From Davidsoniella eucalypti (taxonomy: Eukaryota; Ascomycota; Sordariomycetes; Microascales; Ceratocystidaceae), in the NCBI GenBank assembly GCA_004009845.1, contig RMBW01000024.1, forward strand, positions 186,001 to 250,000: a DNA stretch of 64,000 nt. The letters run 5' to 3'. Shown in pieces: positions 13,001-26,094 of this stretch. Each line of letters starts with the position of its first letter. The stretch's first letter is position 1. The translations under genes and the position numbers were made by a program. The notes beneath the pieces are model-generated. The model was not told where the DNA came from, searched no databases, and saw nothing but the letters and a program-made list of their open reading frames with translations.

Positions 13001-13032
13001 TTCAGGGAACAAACAAAATGCCCAACGTGTGA
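10009..13032 (+). CDS. GT90 / CAP10-type glycosyltransferase with multi-pass N-terminus
   Basis: Membrane glycosyltransferase of the CAP10/GT90 family (O-glucosyl- or xylosyltransferase-like); donor and acceptor cannot be told from the sequence. The long exon 10250-13032 is certain. Upstream, 10083-10187 is an open exon coding a hydrophobic segment (TTCLLAVLLAASSIRLASLY). It joins 10250 through an intron (10188-10249, branch CTAAC, acceptor TTAG) that completes a His codon. The frame is then reached from an ATG at 10009 if the donor at 10025 is used, giving 967 aa. The N-terminal ~320 residues contain many membrane segments. The lumenal C-terminal half carries the CAP10 signature: WLFWRGFF, then DKFGYDTLPIDLINDALPF, PLDNRY and the VPFVTTIFRQWW stretch. 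If the first exons are wrong, translation could start at 10315. Confidence 0.88.
10021..10082 (+). other. GT90 gene intron 1 with possible tandem donor
   Basis: The donor region reads GTAAGTGTGC, so GT occurs at 10021 and again at 10025. The branch-like CTAATACTAA precedes the acceptor AATAG at 10078-10082. Splicing at the stronger site (10021) gives a 23-codon frame ending at TAG 10140-10142. Splicing at 10025 keeps the full glycosyltransferase frame. Which donor is used cannot be decided from sequence alone. Confidence 0.45.
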
Positions 13033-13438
13033 GGTAGGTTCTCGGCTTGAAAGTGTGTGGTTTGGGGACATCGTCACAGAACTATCTTCTCGTGTCATAT
13101 GATTGGTTCGAATCCACTACTCTATCGACTTTAGTGTCCCTGGAGATCTTTGATCTCATCATCGTTCTACCATCATGTTTCAGTTCTTGTATATAGACAT
13201 TTCATATTTACCTTTATCATATAAAGTTTTCAAATATATAGCATTAGATGATATCACAGCTACGCCATGATAGGGCCACTCAAAATCAAGTCTTACTAAC
13301 TTCACATCATCACCTAAGCCTTATCACCTATGATGTTTTTGTGCATATCTGCGAACATCCGGTTGGAAGAATCTTCAACAGACATGCAGACAATACGTAT
13401 TTCATTCCACTGTTATCCAAACATTTGTTTCTTTGCCA

Positions 13439-13454
13439 CCCCCCCCCCCCCCCC
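13439..13454 (+). repeat. Poly-C run
   Basis: Sixteen consecutive C residues, about 400 bp downstream of the GT90 stop codon. Such tracts often vary in length and are prone to sequencing error. Confidence 0.9.
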
Positions 13455-16166
13455 AAACTTGGATTTTGTTCCATCATATCCGGAGAGTTCACGTCATATT
13501 TAGCCAAGTCAGAGAGGCCAAGGGAGCATGGGCAGTTTGAAGAAAGAATCCAGCCAAAGCCCTACACGGTATGGTGATATTACTTCGAGGCCAAAGCCCG
13601 CGGGCCGTGTGATTCAGTGTGATGAGACGAGTTTTGAGCCAATGAATGTATGGTGAGGCTGGTATGTTCCGGGGGTGTAGGAAACTTTGGATGCCTGAGG
13701 ACGTCCAAGGCGTCAAGTTACATGTATTAATATAGCGGTATATGATATCTGTCCTGATACCATCACCTCGTCTGGGGTGTATGTCAAGATTATGCTTCAT
13801 TTTTCTTCACTAGGTTGGGGTTTATTATGCCTGATATCGTAGTTGATGACGATATTCTCTGCTAAGCAGCACAACAGCCTTAAATGATATCGATATGCGG
13901 CTAGCCCAAGTGCCATTTGATGTGTTATATTCTTCGCAGGTCCGTTGGGTATTCCCCTTTATTTCTGTGTTCGTCGCAGTCCTCTCTTGCCAGTCCGATA
14001 TGTTTTTCAAGCCCATTTAACCGCCATTGTGGTGTGATAAGCATGGGAGGCTTCCATAGCCCACACAGGTTTCTATTTCTATTTGATGATGATTTGACTG
14101 ATTTTGCTCACATGTCACATATAATATCTATATGTTATATATCGACTCTTACTCGAGATACTCTTTCTGGAAACTCGAAGCTTGCGAAAGGCAAGTCCCA
14201 CGTTTGCCGATGTTATCTTCTCTTTCTTTCGAGTAAGCAGCCAGCCCGGTGCTTTCTACGTAAGATTTCAAATACTGTTGCTGTGAAGGCTGGCTTTTTC
14301 TACCTATCAGAACGGAAGTTTAATCCTTGACTAATGGCGTCTCATTGTACTGAAGCAGTCTTTTATCTAGTGTCTTGACTGTTGCTATTGATATGCTGCT
14401 GGCTTTGTACGCCCGATCGAAGCCTCCCACATGCACTCTAAAAGTTCATTTGGAATAATGGCTATGACTACAAGTCACTTGGGTTTTTTATACTTAATCT
14501 TACCTAACTGTGCTTCTAGACCGCTAGAACCGACTCTATCCACGTCTAGTCTTGGGGGATGGGCTGATATGCAAGCTTTTCGGTGGAATGAGGTGGCCCA
14601 GAGTCTTGTGTTCCTCCGATAGCACGACTCGGATGGCTATAGGAACAGGGCAGAATCATAGGGAGACGGAGTAGCATGTGTCTATCGCTGCTTCGTGTGT
14701 GCTTATTTGCGATTCTGTGACAAAAACATAGACACTGCTGGCAACATGAGAGACCCAAGTCCTGTACACTTTGCTTACATGCCTGCTTGGCTACGTATAG
14801 CTGTACGTATACATACGCTATCAAGTGCATACGTAGCGCGCTGTTCGTACTGAGACCTGGCTGCTGCATACCATCGACTCACCAGGCCTTTTCACATAGA
14901 GCCAACCCCGACAATGTGTATGGCCCGAACGCCACCAACACAAAAGAACCAACAAATATCTTTATCAGCTCTGGAGCGTGACTTTTCTATCTACTCAAGA
15001 GTGCAGACAACTACTATTTGATTTCTTTTTTTGTTGAGAACCGGCCTGGAAGCCTCATGTCACATGCACTCTATCAAGAGAAAAAAAAAAGAAGTGCGTG
15101 TATATTTTCCCATGGCAACGAAAAATAAGACCGCAAGAAAGAGGACCTTGCATATGTAGTATATTCTCCAGGTTCCCAATACAGGAGCATCCCCCACCCT
15201 CCATTACAATTTAAAAAGCTAAAAGTGCAGATTCCAAGAAGCAGCCACTGTGACGAAGGAAGGCATCAGCACTAAGATACTTCTGTACAGTAGTAGGCCC
15301 ATGGTGGCTATCCAACCCCTCTATGGATTTAATATCGGAGCTGGCACACACATTCATGAAAAGATGGGCTACTATTGGCTCCTTCGCATACCGAGGCGAG
15401 AAGATAGGAAGTTGAATGATTACGAGCATGCGTTTTCCCATCTAGAATGAGCTCCACCCGCACCCGGACGCCCAGAGACGCTTTCCAGACTCTCTTTCTT
15501 TCTGCACATGATAACGCTGCAAGCTGTCATACTCGACAGCCTCCGGCGTCTCCAGCCATAATACTTTGCCGATCAAGTCTCTCGGGCTGAGGCTGTCTTT
15601 CTTGGGCTTGGACTAGACGCCCCCCCCCCTTCCTCTTCTTAGACATCCGTCGCATGGAGATTCCCTTTTCTAGAAAAAGAAAGCATAAGAGAGCGCCGGA
15701 ACAAATCTATCGAGTAAAACACCAAGGCTACCAAATCATGTTGGCCTGCCTAAACAAAAAAAAACCCGGCGCTCTACACCTAGGGAACGAAGAACGGCTT
15801 GACGACATGAGCAGTGTGACACAAAGATATGCACTAGCGGTCGTGTACTACTTGCGAGTGGTTTTAATCTGCCACGATTCTGTAGCTACTGCTTGGTATC
15901 CAGTGAAGATTAATGTGTTACTGTATTACAGGGAAACAGGAAACGGAACAAGGTTAGTCGTTGTTTAGGAGTAACTGTCGGGCAGTTCAGGCAACGGTGC
16001 TCGACGAAAACAGGACATGCGGACAATTAAACGACCGGTAGGGTTAAAAGCACGCACTTGGGTTAGAGTTATGGTGCATTGACTAGGGTACGAAAATTAA
16101 AAAGGCCCTTGTACCCTTTCCAGCGTGACAGCAATCCTGCAGCCCCGGCCAAACAACCGGCCTTTT

Positions 16167-16196
16167 CCCTGGCTTGCTGTGCCCTGGCTTGTTGTG
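16167..16196 (+). repeat. 15-bp direct repeat, two copies
   Basis: Two head-to-tail copies of CCCTGGCTTGYTGTG (16167-16181 and 16182-16196) that differ at one base, followed by the first five bases of a third copy. No coding context. Confidence 0.75.
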
Positions 16197-16949
16197 CCCT
16201 GACGCTATAGCAATCTTTCCTCTAGCTACCATGTACAGAGTTGTATACAGATATACAGCTAAGCTTGTACAGATGTATATACGTAAACAATGCTCCATTA
16301 TGTAGCTTGAAGTGCGCTGCTGGCAGAAGCTCACCACCAAAAATCGGATATCTGCGTTGTCTCTAGCCATAGAACAACAGAGGGTTCCTAAACCAATACG
16401 ATGTCAACACATTTCTCTGTAACACTAAAGTATCAATATTGCTGCTGGGTGAGGGGCACGCTCGGCGCGCACGGAGAGGGGAGCTTCTCGGCGTAACTTG
16501 CAATATTTAGTCAAGTATCAGTACTATCTAGCAGCGGCAGCAGCAGCGGCAAGTAGCAGGAAGAGTCAGAGCCGATTTGTCGTCCACCGGGGTGACCATC
16601 GAGGGAGGGCTGTCTGATAGTGATAGTAAGGTTCTAATATTACATTCCGGAACAATATAGAATAGGAATCAAAAGATGCTAGTCAATGTGAAACCGCTAA
16701 ACAGATCGAAAATACCTGGGTCTACTTGGCTCAGAGTTTTCAAAGCAAGACTTCCCCTCAGTCGTCAATGAGACTCTGCAATAGTACTGCAGCGCTGCAA
16801 TAGCAATACTCTGCAATGCGACAACTCGCTCGTACCGTAGTAGCAGCAGGTACTTAGTAGTTCCGTATAGTGTAGCAGTACGGATATGCATGGCTTACTG
16901 GAGCATCTACTGCTTCGGCGGAACGATGGTGGCTGTTACAAGCACTACG

Positions 16950-16973
16950 ACTCTCTCTCTCTCTCTCTCTCTT
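16950..16973 (+). repeat. CT dinucleotide microsatellite
   Basis: About twelve CT units, followed by a longer imperfect C/T tract to about 16993. Confidence 0.9.
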
Positions 16974-17753
16974 TCTCTTCTCTCTCTCTACCTCTTAGTA
17001 TCACACGCAATACTACAGTAGCAATATAGCATACAGAAACAAGGAGGGGCACAAGAAGGAAGAAGAAAAAAATACACAAGTCAACCGCCAAAGACTGGAA
17101 AAAAGAACCACCACCAAGGGAAGAAGGTAAGACAGCTAGTCTACAACTATGGTTTCTTTTGGGCTAGACTTCATTAGCAATTGTGAATCACCGTCACATT
17201 GCATGATATCTATGGCTGCATCTTCTGAGAGAAGCAAGAATAACCACGGTGAAAACTCTGAATTGTAGCAATAGAAGCAGCCAACACCATTTGAAAATGC
17301 CGGTTCTATCTGTTGAGATTTCGTTAGAGAAAAGAAGGAAAAAAAATATTGTTACATCCATCGAACAGGAGGAACACCAGTCACTCATCGACAACTTGGG
17401 TGCAGCCACTAAAAGAGAAGAAGAAAAAAAAGCCACTGAGAAGAACGCTCTTTGCTAGCAGCGCTGATATTAATGCACCGCCTGTCACATATGGTGATTA
17501 TGGCACAGCTATGTATCAATATACAATGCGTAGTTGATCAAAGGCACTCTAAAGGCACTCTGGTCAACAGAGTTGTCTCCCTGCTTTATCAGTGAAGTTC
17601 GATGACGCGAATAGCCTTGTAGTTGGCTCCTTCTGTCTCTCTTCCCCTCTCTTTGGTTTGTTCTTCTGGTTTTAGTTCGACGGATAATTGACCTCGAAGT
17701 ATTCTCTATCAGGATCCTTCCGCGCGAGTAAGCGAATCACTAAGACCGTTTGT

Positions 17754-17771
17754 CTATAGTACATACTATAG
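17754..17771. repeat. 8-bp inverted repeat with 2-nt centre
   Basis: CTATAGTA and TACTATAG flank a central CA. It could be a small palindromic protein-binding site or chance in A/T-rich sequence. Confidence 0.5.
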
Positions 17772-20288
17772 ATTCCGTCTCTCTACACGTCTACACTGTA
17801 TCCTGTATGTTGGATTTGTCCAGTCTACATATACCTCGTTGGGATCATCCGGCCCCCAAACACTCTAAGCAGGGAGCTCAGCCGAATATAGTAGCAGCTC
17901 AGCGGGATCTCTGCCAGTTGTAGACACGAGATTAAGATCATTGCTAACATCGGTCTCTGGGTTTTCTACTTTTGATGCCTAGAAGAACCAAAAGCCGTTG
18001 CTTACTGATGGCCTAGGCAGGATTGGAGTAGCTGTGCTTTGGCACCCCTTTCTTTCCCATATCGAGCAGACAATTCAATTGGATAACCCATCAACTGCAC
18101 AACGCAGGGAGGGCAGCATACCAAACCAACCAAACTACAAACTGCTAGTTTCAATAAATGATTTGCATCACATAGCAACACGTATCGCTTCTTTGGTTTC
18201 TTGTTTCTGCACTTTTTAGCTTGGCGCTTGTCATGCATGTATCACCAGTGCAGAGTCATCACATGGCTAAGGGTTATATCAGCGCAGATACGTTATCAAG
18301 ATAGACAGCTCGCCCCACTATATTTATTATCGATGGTAGGTCGTAACGGAGCATTTTGTGGGCTGAGTTGACACGGAGCTACAAAAAAAATAAAAACAAG
18401 CTCGAGATCTACGCATAATTCCTTGTGCACAAACGCATTGATTGTGTCTGGAATCGGCAGCTGGGCCACCCATCTTCATCGGATCTGACAAGATCTAAAG
18501 CGGAACGGGTAGATATACCAGGAATCTGAACGAAAGACGACAGACGAAAGCGGCATTTACGGCATCATGAAGCTTTTGTCGACCTGACGCTTAGGCCACC
18601 CGAACTACTTCAGCCTAGGCGAGTCATTGATCTATCTGTCGGCTGCGGATAATTCAATCCTTAGAGTACCCATGACGTTTCGTTTCTTGTTCTTGTTGAG
18701 TTTTTAACGCTAACACATGCTTTTACTGCCGGGAGTCCCTAACCAGGAGCCTTGCGTTACTAGTCTGAGTAGCACTAGCTAATTGTTCAGGGTTCTGCCA
18801 TAGGCAGTCACTCTTGGCGTCGATATTGCTCGCTCTCAAAGATTGTCATTTTCTTTCTAGCTTTTCAGGGTCCATATATCACGATACCATATACATTACC
18901 TCCAGCTTTACTCCGGGAAAAGAAAAAAAGAAAAAAGAAAGAAAAAAAAAGGCCTCCAGGGTTGCTATTTGTTTGTTACCGCTGTTTGCAAACATGACCT
19001 CTACACACGCAAAGGCTTGCCTTATTATAGTCTCAATATCCAATGATCAATGATATCAGAAAGACATGTTAGTCAGCCCTGACTTATCTGATCGCCCTTT
19101 GGTATTGCTTGCTTTTACAGTAGGTCTAAGGTATGTTTCAATGGATCCCTTGACTATAACGATAGCTACCTGTCTGCCTATCTGTCCGTTTATCAAGGCC
19201 CAGTGGTACAGTACTGCCGTCGGCTCCAAAAACCTTGTCAGACAGCGCCCATTGAGTACGGCATTTCATACTTCCTCGTTCCCCTTCTTACCCATTGTTA
19301 CGCTCGCTGTCTTGATTGCTACTAAGCCATTAGTTTCTAGTTGGCAACTGCGACTAGACCATTTATATTGCATTTGGACTACTCCAAAGTGTATGTGCAC
19401 TTACATTTCGACTGTATTGCCCTCAACTTTGGTTGATACCCTGGAATATGAGCAGGTTATCTTTCCTGGTATTATGACCGTGATGTAGCTGGGCTATGTT
19501 CTCGACTAATTGGTGGATCTATCTGGAGTATACAGATATGTATTTGCTTACTGGCAGGGCCACCACTTCTTATATGGCAAGTTCTGGATGGTGGCAATTC
19601 TAATTACACAGTTGCAACCAGCTACATGTTTATCCTTGGCACTCAGGGCTGCCCTACCTCTTGTCGCTAATGCCAGAGCTTCGTCAACATCCCAGCAATT
19701 TACACTATTCTTCCTTTTCAATGTCTGTGTTAGTTCGGCCCCCCGGAGTTACAGCTCAGGCTGGATTGAAAGAGGTTCGAAAAAGCTACTGGCCTGATCC
19801 CAGCTTGACTGATCTTGTCGGTTTTTTTTCTTCTTTGTTTTCTCGTACGTTTCCCTCCTTAGCAGTATGCACGGTCTATTCCTACTCCAACAGGAATCAA
19901 AATATCGTTTACTGATCATCTCTTTTCTTCTCCATCATCTCTTTGTTATGCTAATAAACGAAGGGGGGAACAGAAAAACTGTGTACATCCTAACAATCAA
20001 CAGTGTTTGTTTTCTTTTTCACAAACTGGAGATAAAAGGAAGGATATATATCTGCGGCATCGGTACGGTTCTATTCCGTATCAACCTAAGCTAGGATGAT
20101 CGACAAAACAGGACACTGACTCCATGAGAAAGAAAAAAAAAGAGAGTACTCGGCCTCGGAACACAAAAAACGCTTAATGAACATAAACAATTCAAGCCGT
20201 GTTAAGAAGCCCTACCTACTACATAGCATCGTTATAGAGTTATATGTGTATCCAAATCGGGAATAGCAGCAGACTAAACTGTATCTGT

Positions 20289-20304
20289 ATATCTGTACAG
20301 ATAT
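20289..20304. repeat. Perfect 16-bp palindrome
   Basis: ATATCTGTACAGATAT is identical to its reverse complement. It lies in the middle of the gene-poor stretch. A dimeric transcription-factor site is possible but not supported by anything nearby. Confidence 0.6.
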
Positions 20305-20580
20305 CATGTGGCTCTCCACACTCCTCAGCATAATTGAAATTTCGACGAACTCCGATACCGAACGACCAACCACATGCCTCGTAGCATGACAATATTCCCA
20401 CGTCTAAATAGAGCAAAGCGTTCGCTCTATATCAAGTCGTAGATGGGCAAAATTCTAGCCGCGATATCCACTCGGCATCATCATGCTGGCTTACACCATA
20501 CATAGCTGTAGGGATTTCTTACCATTTCCTTTCTTTGCATCTTTTCTCAAGGCTCCTGCAATGTTCTCCGCTCGTGAATT

Positions 20581-20637
20581 ATAGTCTTGCCTGCCGCTTA
20601 TAATCTTGCCTGCCGCTTGTAATCTTGCCTGCCGCGC
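20581..20637 (+). repeat. 19-bp tandem repeat, three copies
   Basis: Three contiguous 19-bp units: 20581-20599, 20600-20618 and 20619-20637. The core shared by all three is TCTTGCCTGCCGC. Units differ only at one to three positions near their edges. It is non-coding. Confidence 0.9.
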
Positions 20638-23429
20638 TAGTAGCAGAAACAAAAACAAACAGGACATATAATGGTAACTAGAGATAGACGTTGGGTGCCA
20701 CTAAAAGAACAGATAAGATCTTGATGAAATAGGTATATCATCGACTTGAAAAGAATATAATCAATCAGTCTTTCTGCCTGACTGGTATAGATATCAGCTA
20801 TTCACACCAACTAACCGAGCCAATGAAGCAAAGAACGAGTGTCCTTTTTCTTTTATCGTCATTTGAGTGACTAGCTAACTCGGCTTCTTGTAAGTGCGCC
20901 GACCTTGGTTCCTTGATTACGTTGGCTTGTGATGGAACCTCAAGAGCTGCTTTATTACAGCACAATGAAGATAACAAAACGTAGTGGGCACGCATCAGCC
21001 CTGGCTTAGTGACAACCAATGACAAGCCCAGATGGCCCGATCTAGTCTCGATTTGCTACTATTGCCACCTTGTGTTTCCTTAATCTCAACAATCCCGAAT
21101 CCCACTCCGTCGTTGATTCCATTTGCTATTGCTGTTGTCCTCAGGCTCACCACTTCTTCGATTCTGTATAGCATGGTGAAATGGCGGAACAGGCCAAGGA
21201 GAAAGCGAAGCGAATTCTGAAGTGGCATGTATTTGGCATTTTTATTGTTGATCACTCTTCTTCCGTGTTACTGATCATGGAATCTCTTACTTGCAGTGGT
21301 GATGATATCTTGAGAAATACACTTATATCAAGAAATATTGAGCCTTGGAACCGAAAAAGAGAGAGGAATAAAGGATAAAGGAAACAGAGAAGACACAATC
21401 GGAGCACACCTCAAACAAATAACAATAAGGCCGAAGTTTGGACTGTAATGGGTGAAGTAGACCCTGTTCGACGCTCATCCTTTGGCTCCCACATTACATT
21501 GGCTGACTGTAACAATGTTTTTTTTTTCTTGCTTCACCCTTTGTTTCGTTCTCACACCTTGTCAAGCCGTTCTGAGGATTGACGCTATAGTTCTAGTTCA
21601 GCTCACTTGTTTACTTGCAGATATCGTATAGTAAAGAAGGCAAACACGACGCCTAAGCTTGTATAAAAGGGTAAATCTTTTGCATATGGTAGTAGTAGTA
21701 TGTATGCACATGCCAATGATATGTACAACACATTATGCCAATGCGTGACAAAAAAAAAAAAGTACGCCAGCCTACTACTCTGAATTTGTTTTCTCTTTCT
21801 TCTCGGCTTGGCCGTCAACGGTTACTAGAATAAAGGACTACCCGTTGTCTAGAACGAACGGAGCCGCTGTGGCTACTACTCAAGACTTACGACTACGACT
21901 TCACCAGCGCCTTCATTGCTCGCGCCCCTTGTTCATGGCCTCCAATAGAGGGCTTCCATTTGGAGGCCACAGGCGGGATTCGCTATGACAAGCCCTTCAT
22001 TTCATTTCGGGGGGTTTTATTGTTCGAAGGCTGTACAGATGTATATAAAGTGTACGATTCAAGAACCACATGTTTCTCTCTTTCTCTTTGGTTGTTCTTG
22101 ATACATCTAGTGCTTATCAATCATCTTCATGGGCACCGAGCATATATATATGTGCATGTGCATAATAAAGACATGGTTGACGATTCTCTATGCAACGCAC
22201 AAAACCCACACAAAAGAAACTTATCTACGGCTGAGAAATCTGCGAGGGTTGACTTAAACGGCAATATGACACGATACGCATAGACCTCTAAGAACTAATT
22301 GTTGATTGTCTTATTTTCACACAATGCTGAATATAGAATAGCGGACTATGTCTATTATTAATTCCATGAACAGGCTTTCTTTGTCACACGAGAGATGGAA
22401 AAAAAAAACAATCATCACCGGGATGGACCTACTTCTCCATTTTGACTAATGAGTGTCCTTGTTGCTTGTATCCTTGTTACGTTTCGATATACCTAGATTG
22501 CGGCACGGGATAGATGGCACCTATACACCACCATCACCAAAGCATACAAACACAAACCAATAGCACGTATGACCAAGCACAGGAACTTGACTTGCTATAT
22601 CAAGATTAGCTGGTCCATCGAGCTCTAGCCTCTCCGCCGTTCTCCTCATCTGAGCAATGTCTTGACCGATGTACATAAGTTATCACAAAGAATCTCGTTT
22701 GTTTGCTGTCTTTGGGGCTGAACGGTAGAGCCACCATGCAGCACGAACTCGTTTTTTTTTTCTTCTTGCTTTTCTACCATTCTTCAAAACAATAAAAGAA
22801 AGGCTACGTACTATGTAAGAGGTGAGTAAGGCAGGCGCTCTGACCACAGGCATTTTTTTTCATGGTATTATATTTATATTATATATTGTTTTGTTATTTG
22901 GGTAGACCTGTTTTTGTCATTGTATCCCTTTGTTCCTATGATGGATAGGCTTCCTTTTTGGTTGTTACAAAGCGCCGGAGTTTTTTATTTTCCCTCCTCC
23001 CCCTCCAAGCAATAGTCAAGTAAAATAGTCGAGTAAAAATAGCTGGGCGGTGGTGTAAGTATCTTCTGACTTGTTGTAGTGTCTCATCTACTATTATCCA
23101 CATGTGATATGCAAGGCTGTTTCAATCGCTGAGCGGTGACTGAAATAGGCATACGAACCGATGAATATGCTGCGAAGCATCACTGCTACCAGGCGGCTCG
23201 GTTTGAGTGTGAGAGCGTAAGTGCATGGGACTGGATAGAGAGTGGCTGCTTTGTGAGAAAGGGCTTGCAGACGAATATGCAATTGTTGAGTAGGACATCA
23301 TGTAGGGATGATCCAACCATAGTGTACATACGCACAGATATGTAAATCTGTATGAATATCGAAAGCTACACTACCAGATGTAGTGCCGGAAGGCAGCAAG
23401 CATGTCTGTGTTTGGAAACATGTCTTTGG

Positions 23430-23501
23430 AGACGCAGATACAAAAATTTGCCGAGTATGAATGAGTATATGCATGATGCATGTACATATGTATCTGCGTC
23501 T
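23430..23501. repeat. 12-bp inverted repeat with 48-nt loop
   Basis: AGACGCAGATAC at 23430-23441 is matched by its exact reverse complement at 23490-23501. A transcript could form a 12-bp stem. No other RNA-gene signal was seen. Confidence 0.5.
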
Positions 23502-26043
23502 GCGACTGTGCCTACGTTCATACACAGCACAGTACACATATGCCGTATTTCTTCGTGTGGCTTGCTAGTTTTCTCGTAGCCTGTATACAGATAGTCACTC
23601 CATGTAATAGTAGAGACTCCTGTATAGAAGGAGCTGATACTGTATTGATTGCACATACTATAGCGGACTTGAGGTATTACTATAACGTATATACATATCG
23701 GCGGCTATAAGAAAAAAAAGAGGCATCTAAGATATATTTTCAAGATAGACCACCTTGGGCTTTGGAGACGGTACAAATGAACGAAAGCGTACAATGTATC
23801 CGAGAGTAAAGCTCACAACGGCCTAGTGGCTGCGGAAGTCGTATCGACTCCAGCCCGACTATATCTTGTTGCTCACAAAAGGCGTTACTGTGATGTGATA
23901 TGATTTGATGGAGATAGTCATACCCGAAGGACTTGCCATGCATGCTGTTCTTGTGTAGTTGCGCATTGGACATCCAAGCCGCTCCGTGTCAGGGCTATAA
24001 TACAAGTAGCGATAGACTTGAAGAAGATCCGCAGATTCGCATGCCTATCTAAGTAGACGGAGGGATGAAGATGTGAATGGGGCATGGTATAGCATGGTGA
24101 CGGGTTAAGCTGGTAGCGGTGGAGGATATTGGCTATATATGGAATTAGTTGCCTGGCTCATCACACAGTGAGGCAGAGAGGATAGTTTGGGCTGGGGGCA
24201 GTAAAAAAGGTGATGACTGTCACTATCACATGGAAACAAGAAGCACGATGTTCTATCCTATCAGTCTGTTTTTTTCCCGCTTAGGTTTTGTGGTGGTGGA
24301 AGGGCAGCCGTGACAATATGTCGAAAGGAAAAAGGAGTTGTGAGTGGTTGCGTTGGGGGAAGACGAGAAAAAGGGCCCGAGTAAGAGAAAAAGAAAAGTG
24401 ATGGAGATCGAGTAGGTAGTCGATGGTAATCAACAGGTGACAGCTTATAGCAGCAAGCCAAAGCAAGAGATTCACAGAGAGACGGGCTACCCTACCACGG
24501 ATCCCAGACGACATTGACAAGCCCTACTGCAAATTTATGTGTGATTGTTGGTATATGGCTACTAGCAGCTGCCGCCTCAGCGCTTTGAAGCTAGACGATC
24601 AATAGCTCAAGATGTAGTTCGATGCGCGATGTCCAACGGGAAGGTTCAGGTTCCTCGTCCTCACACAACAATAGGAAGGGGTCTTTGAGCGTGCCATTAG
24701 TGGCTAAAAGCGAGGATTCTGGCTGGGCGGACGCGGACCTGAGAACAAGAGATTATCGTGTAATCACGGAGGAAGGAGGAGCAAAAAAGAGAGAAAGAGA
24801 ATCAACGGCCAGGGTTTGTTTGTTTCTTTTCGTTCCCCGGCCGTTATTTTGTCTCTGTGAATTTGAAGCATCGATCCTGCCCATCAAGTTCAGCCTTTTT
24901 TAGTGTGTCGTTGTTTTCTTATTGGAGGAAGGCTTTTTTTAATTTTTAATTTTTTTTTAATTCCAGCTTTTTTTTCTCCAGTAATTCCAACCATTTTAGG
25001 CACTAACTATATGTAGAGGTTGTTGAGAATCTTTCCATTCTGATTCTTTTGGTTTTGCACTTTCTACATTCGAACTTGTTCCTCATCTTTATTTATTCTC
25101 TATTTAATATTTATTATGAAGGAGAACAACAGAAAAGACAAGCAAAGATTCTCTCCCCCCACCTCCATTTTCTTTCCCTAGTTCCTTCGTTTTTTCCTAT
25201 TCTGTGACAATATTCACTGTTTATTTTATTTTTCCTTGTCAATTCTCACTTTTTTATATTCCTATGTTTTTATATTCTTTTATTGTTTTGCATTATTTTG
25301 TCAGGCCTGGACTAAGCACGAATAACGAAGCCTTTGATTAATATCGCTGTTACTGACCGTCCATCGAACCCTCAGTTGATTCTTGTTTTCCTTCTTTCTT
25401 CTTTTTCCTTTCTTTTCTGCGTCTCTTTCTGTCTCTTTCTGGCAAGGCTCCAATCTTCTGGGCGCCATTTCTCCCGACCCGGCTAAGAGCCGCTTTTCAG
25501 AAGGGAACCGACGAGCAATATAGCCAAAGATAGCCTCGGAAAGCCTCTAAAAGGGTCTTCTTTGACGACATAGGCGCCAGCTTTGCCTGCCTCAACCCGT
25601 TCCACAGCTTGCTTTTCTCTGCTTTCTTTGCTCGCCCTATCTCTAGTCCTTCTGACTGCCCTAGCCCCATCTCGCCTGCCTGCCAATCCGCTCTTCTTCT
25701 TTCATGGCGCACCGGTCTCTGCCTGTGATTCTGCCTGCCGCTACACTCTGCTGTAACTACACATACACCTGATTGGTAGCATCGATAGTAGCCATTCCTG
25801 CAACAACAGCCATAAGAATTCTTGTGGCCCCTTCCTCCTTGCCGCCGCGAACGCGCATATCAAGCTTGTCGTTCACAGCCAGCAGCACAAGACAAGCAGC
25901 AAACATAACAGAGCAATACAGCTTCTGCTCCAGCCAAGCAACTCTCGTCTCCTCCACGGCTGTACAGCTTCCTTCTACTCACACCCTTTGCGAGACTTGC
26001 CTTGCTTCCCATCTAGAACTTCCGGCCTGCACTTCGCTTCCGC

Positions 26044-26094
26044 TGCGACTGCTACTGCTACTGCGACTGCGACTGCGACTGCGACTTCGACTGC
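26044..26094 (+). repeat. GACTGC/TACTGC imperfect microsatellite
   Basis: A period-6 repeat (GACTGC with TACTGC variants). It creates artificial low-complexity frames on both strands, such as Arg-Ser alternation on the minus strand, which I do not regard as genes. Confidence 0.8.

Noticed and set aside
13105..13120. tRNA-like B box GGTTCGAATCC
   Set aside because: The flanking bases do not form a T stem, and no A box or acceptor stem is found at the right distance.
19066..19488. 140-codon plus-strand frame in the gene-poor block
   Set aside because: No recognisable domain and no splice-compatible neighbouring exons; length is within chance expectation for a region of this size.
16266..22047. 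Exact 16-mer TGTACAGATGTATATA at 16266-16281 and 22032-22047
   Set aside because: In 64 kb of A/T-rich DNA one such repeat pair is expected by chance, and the flanks do not match.
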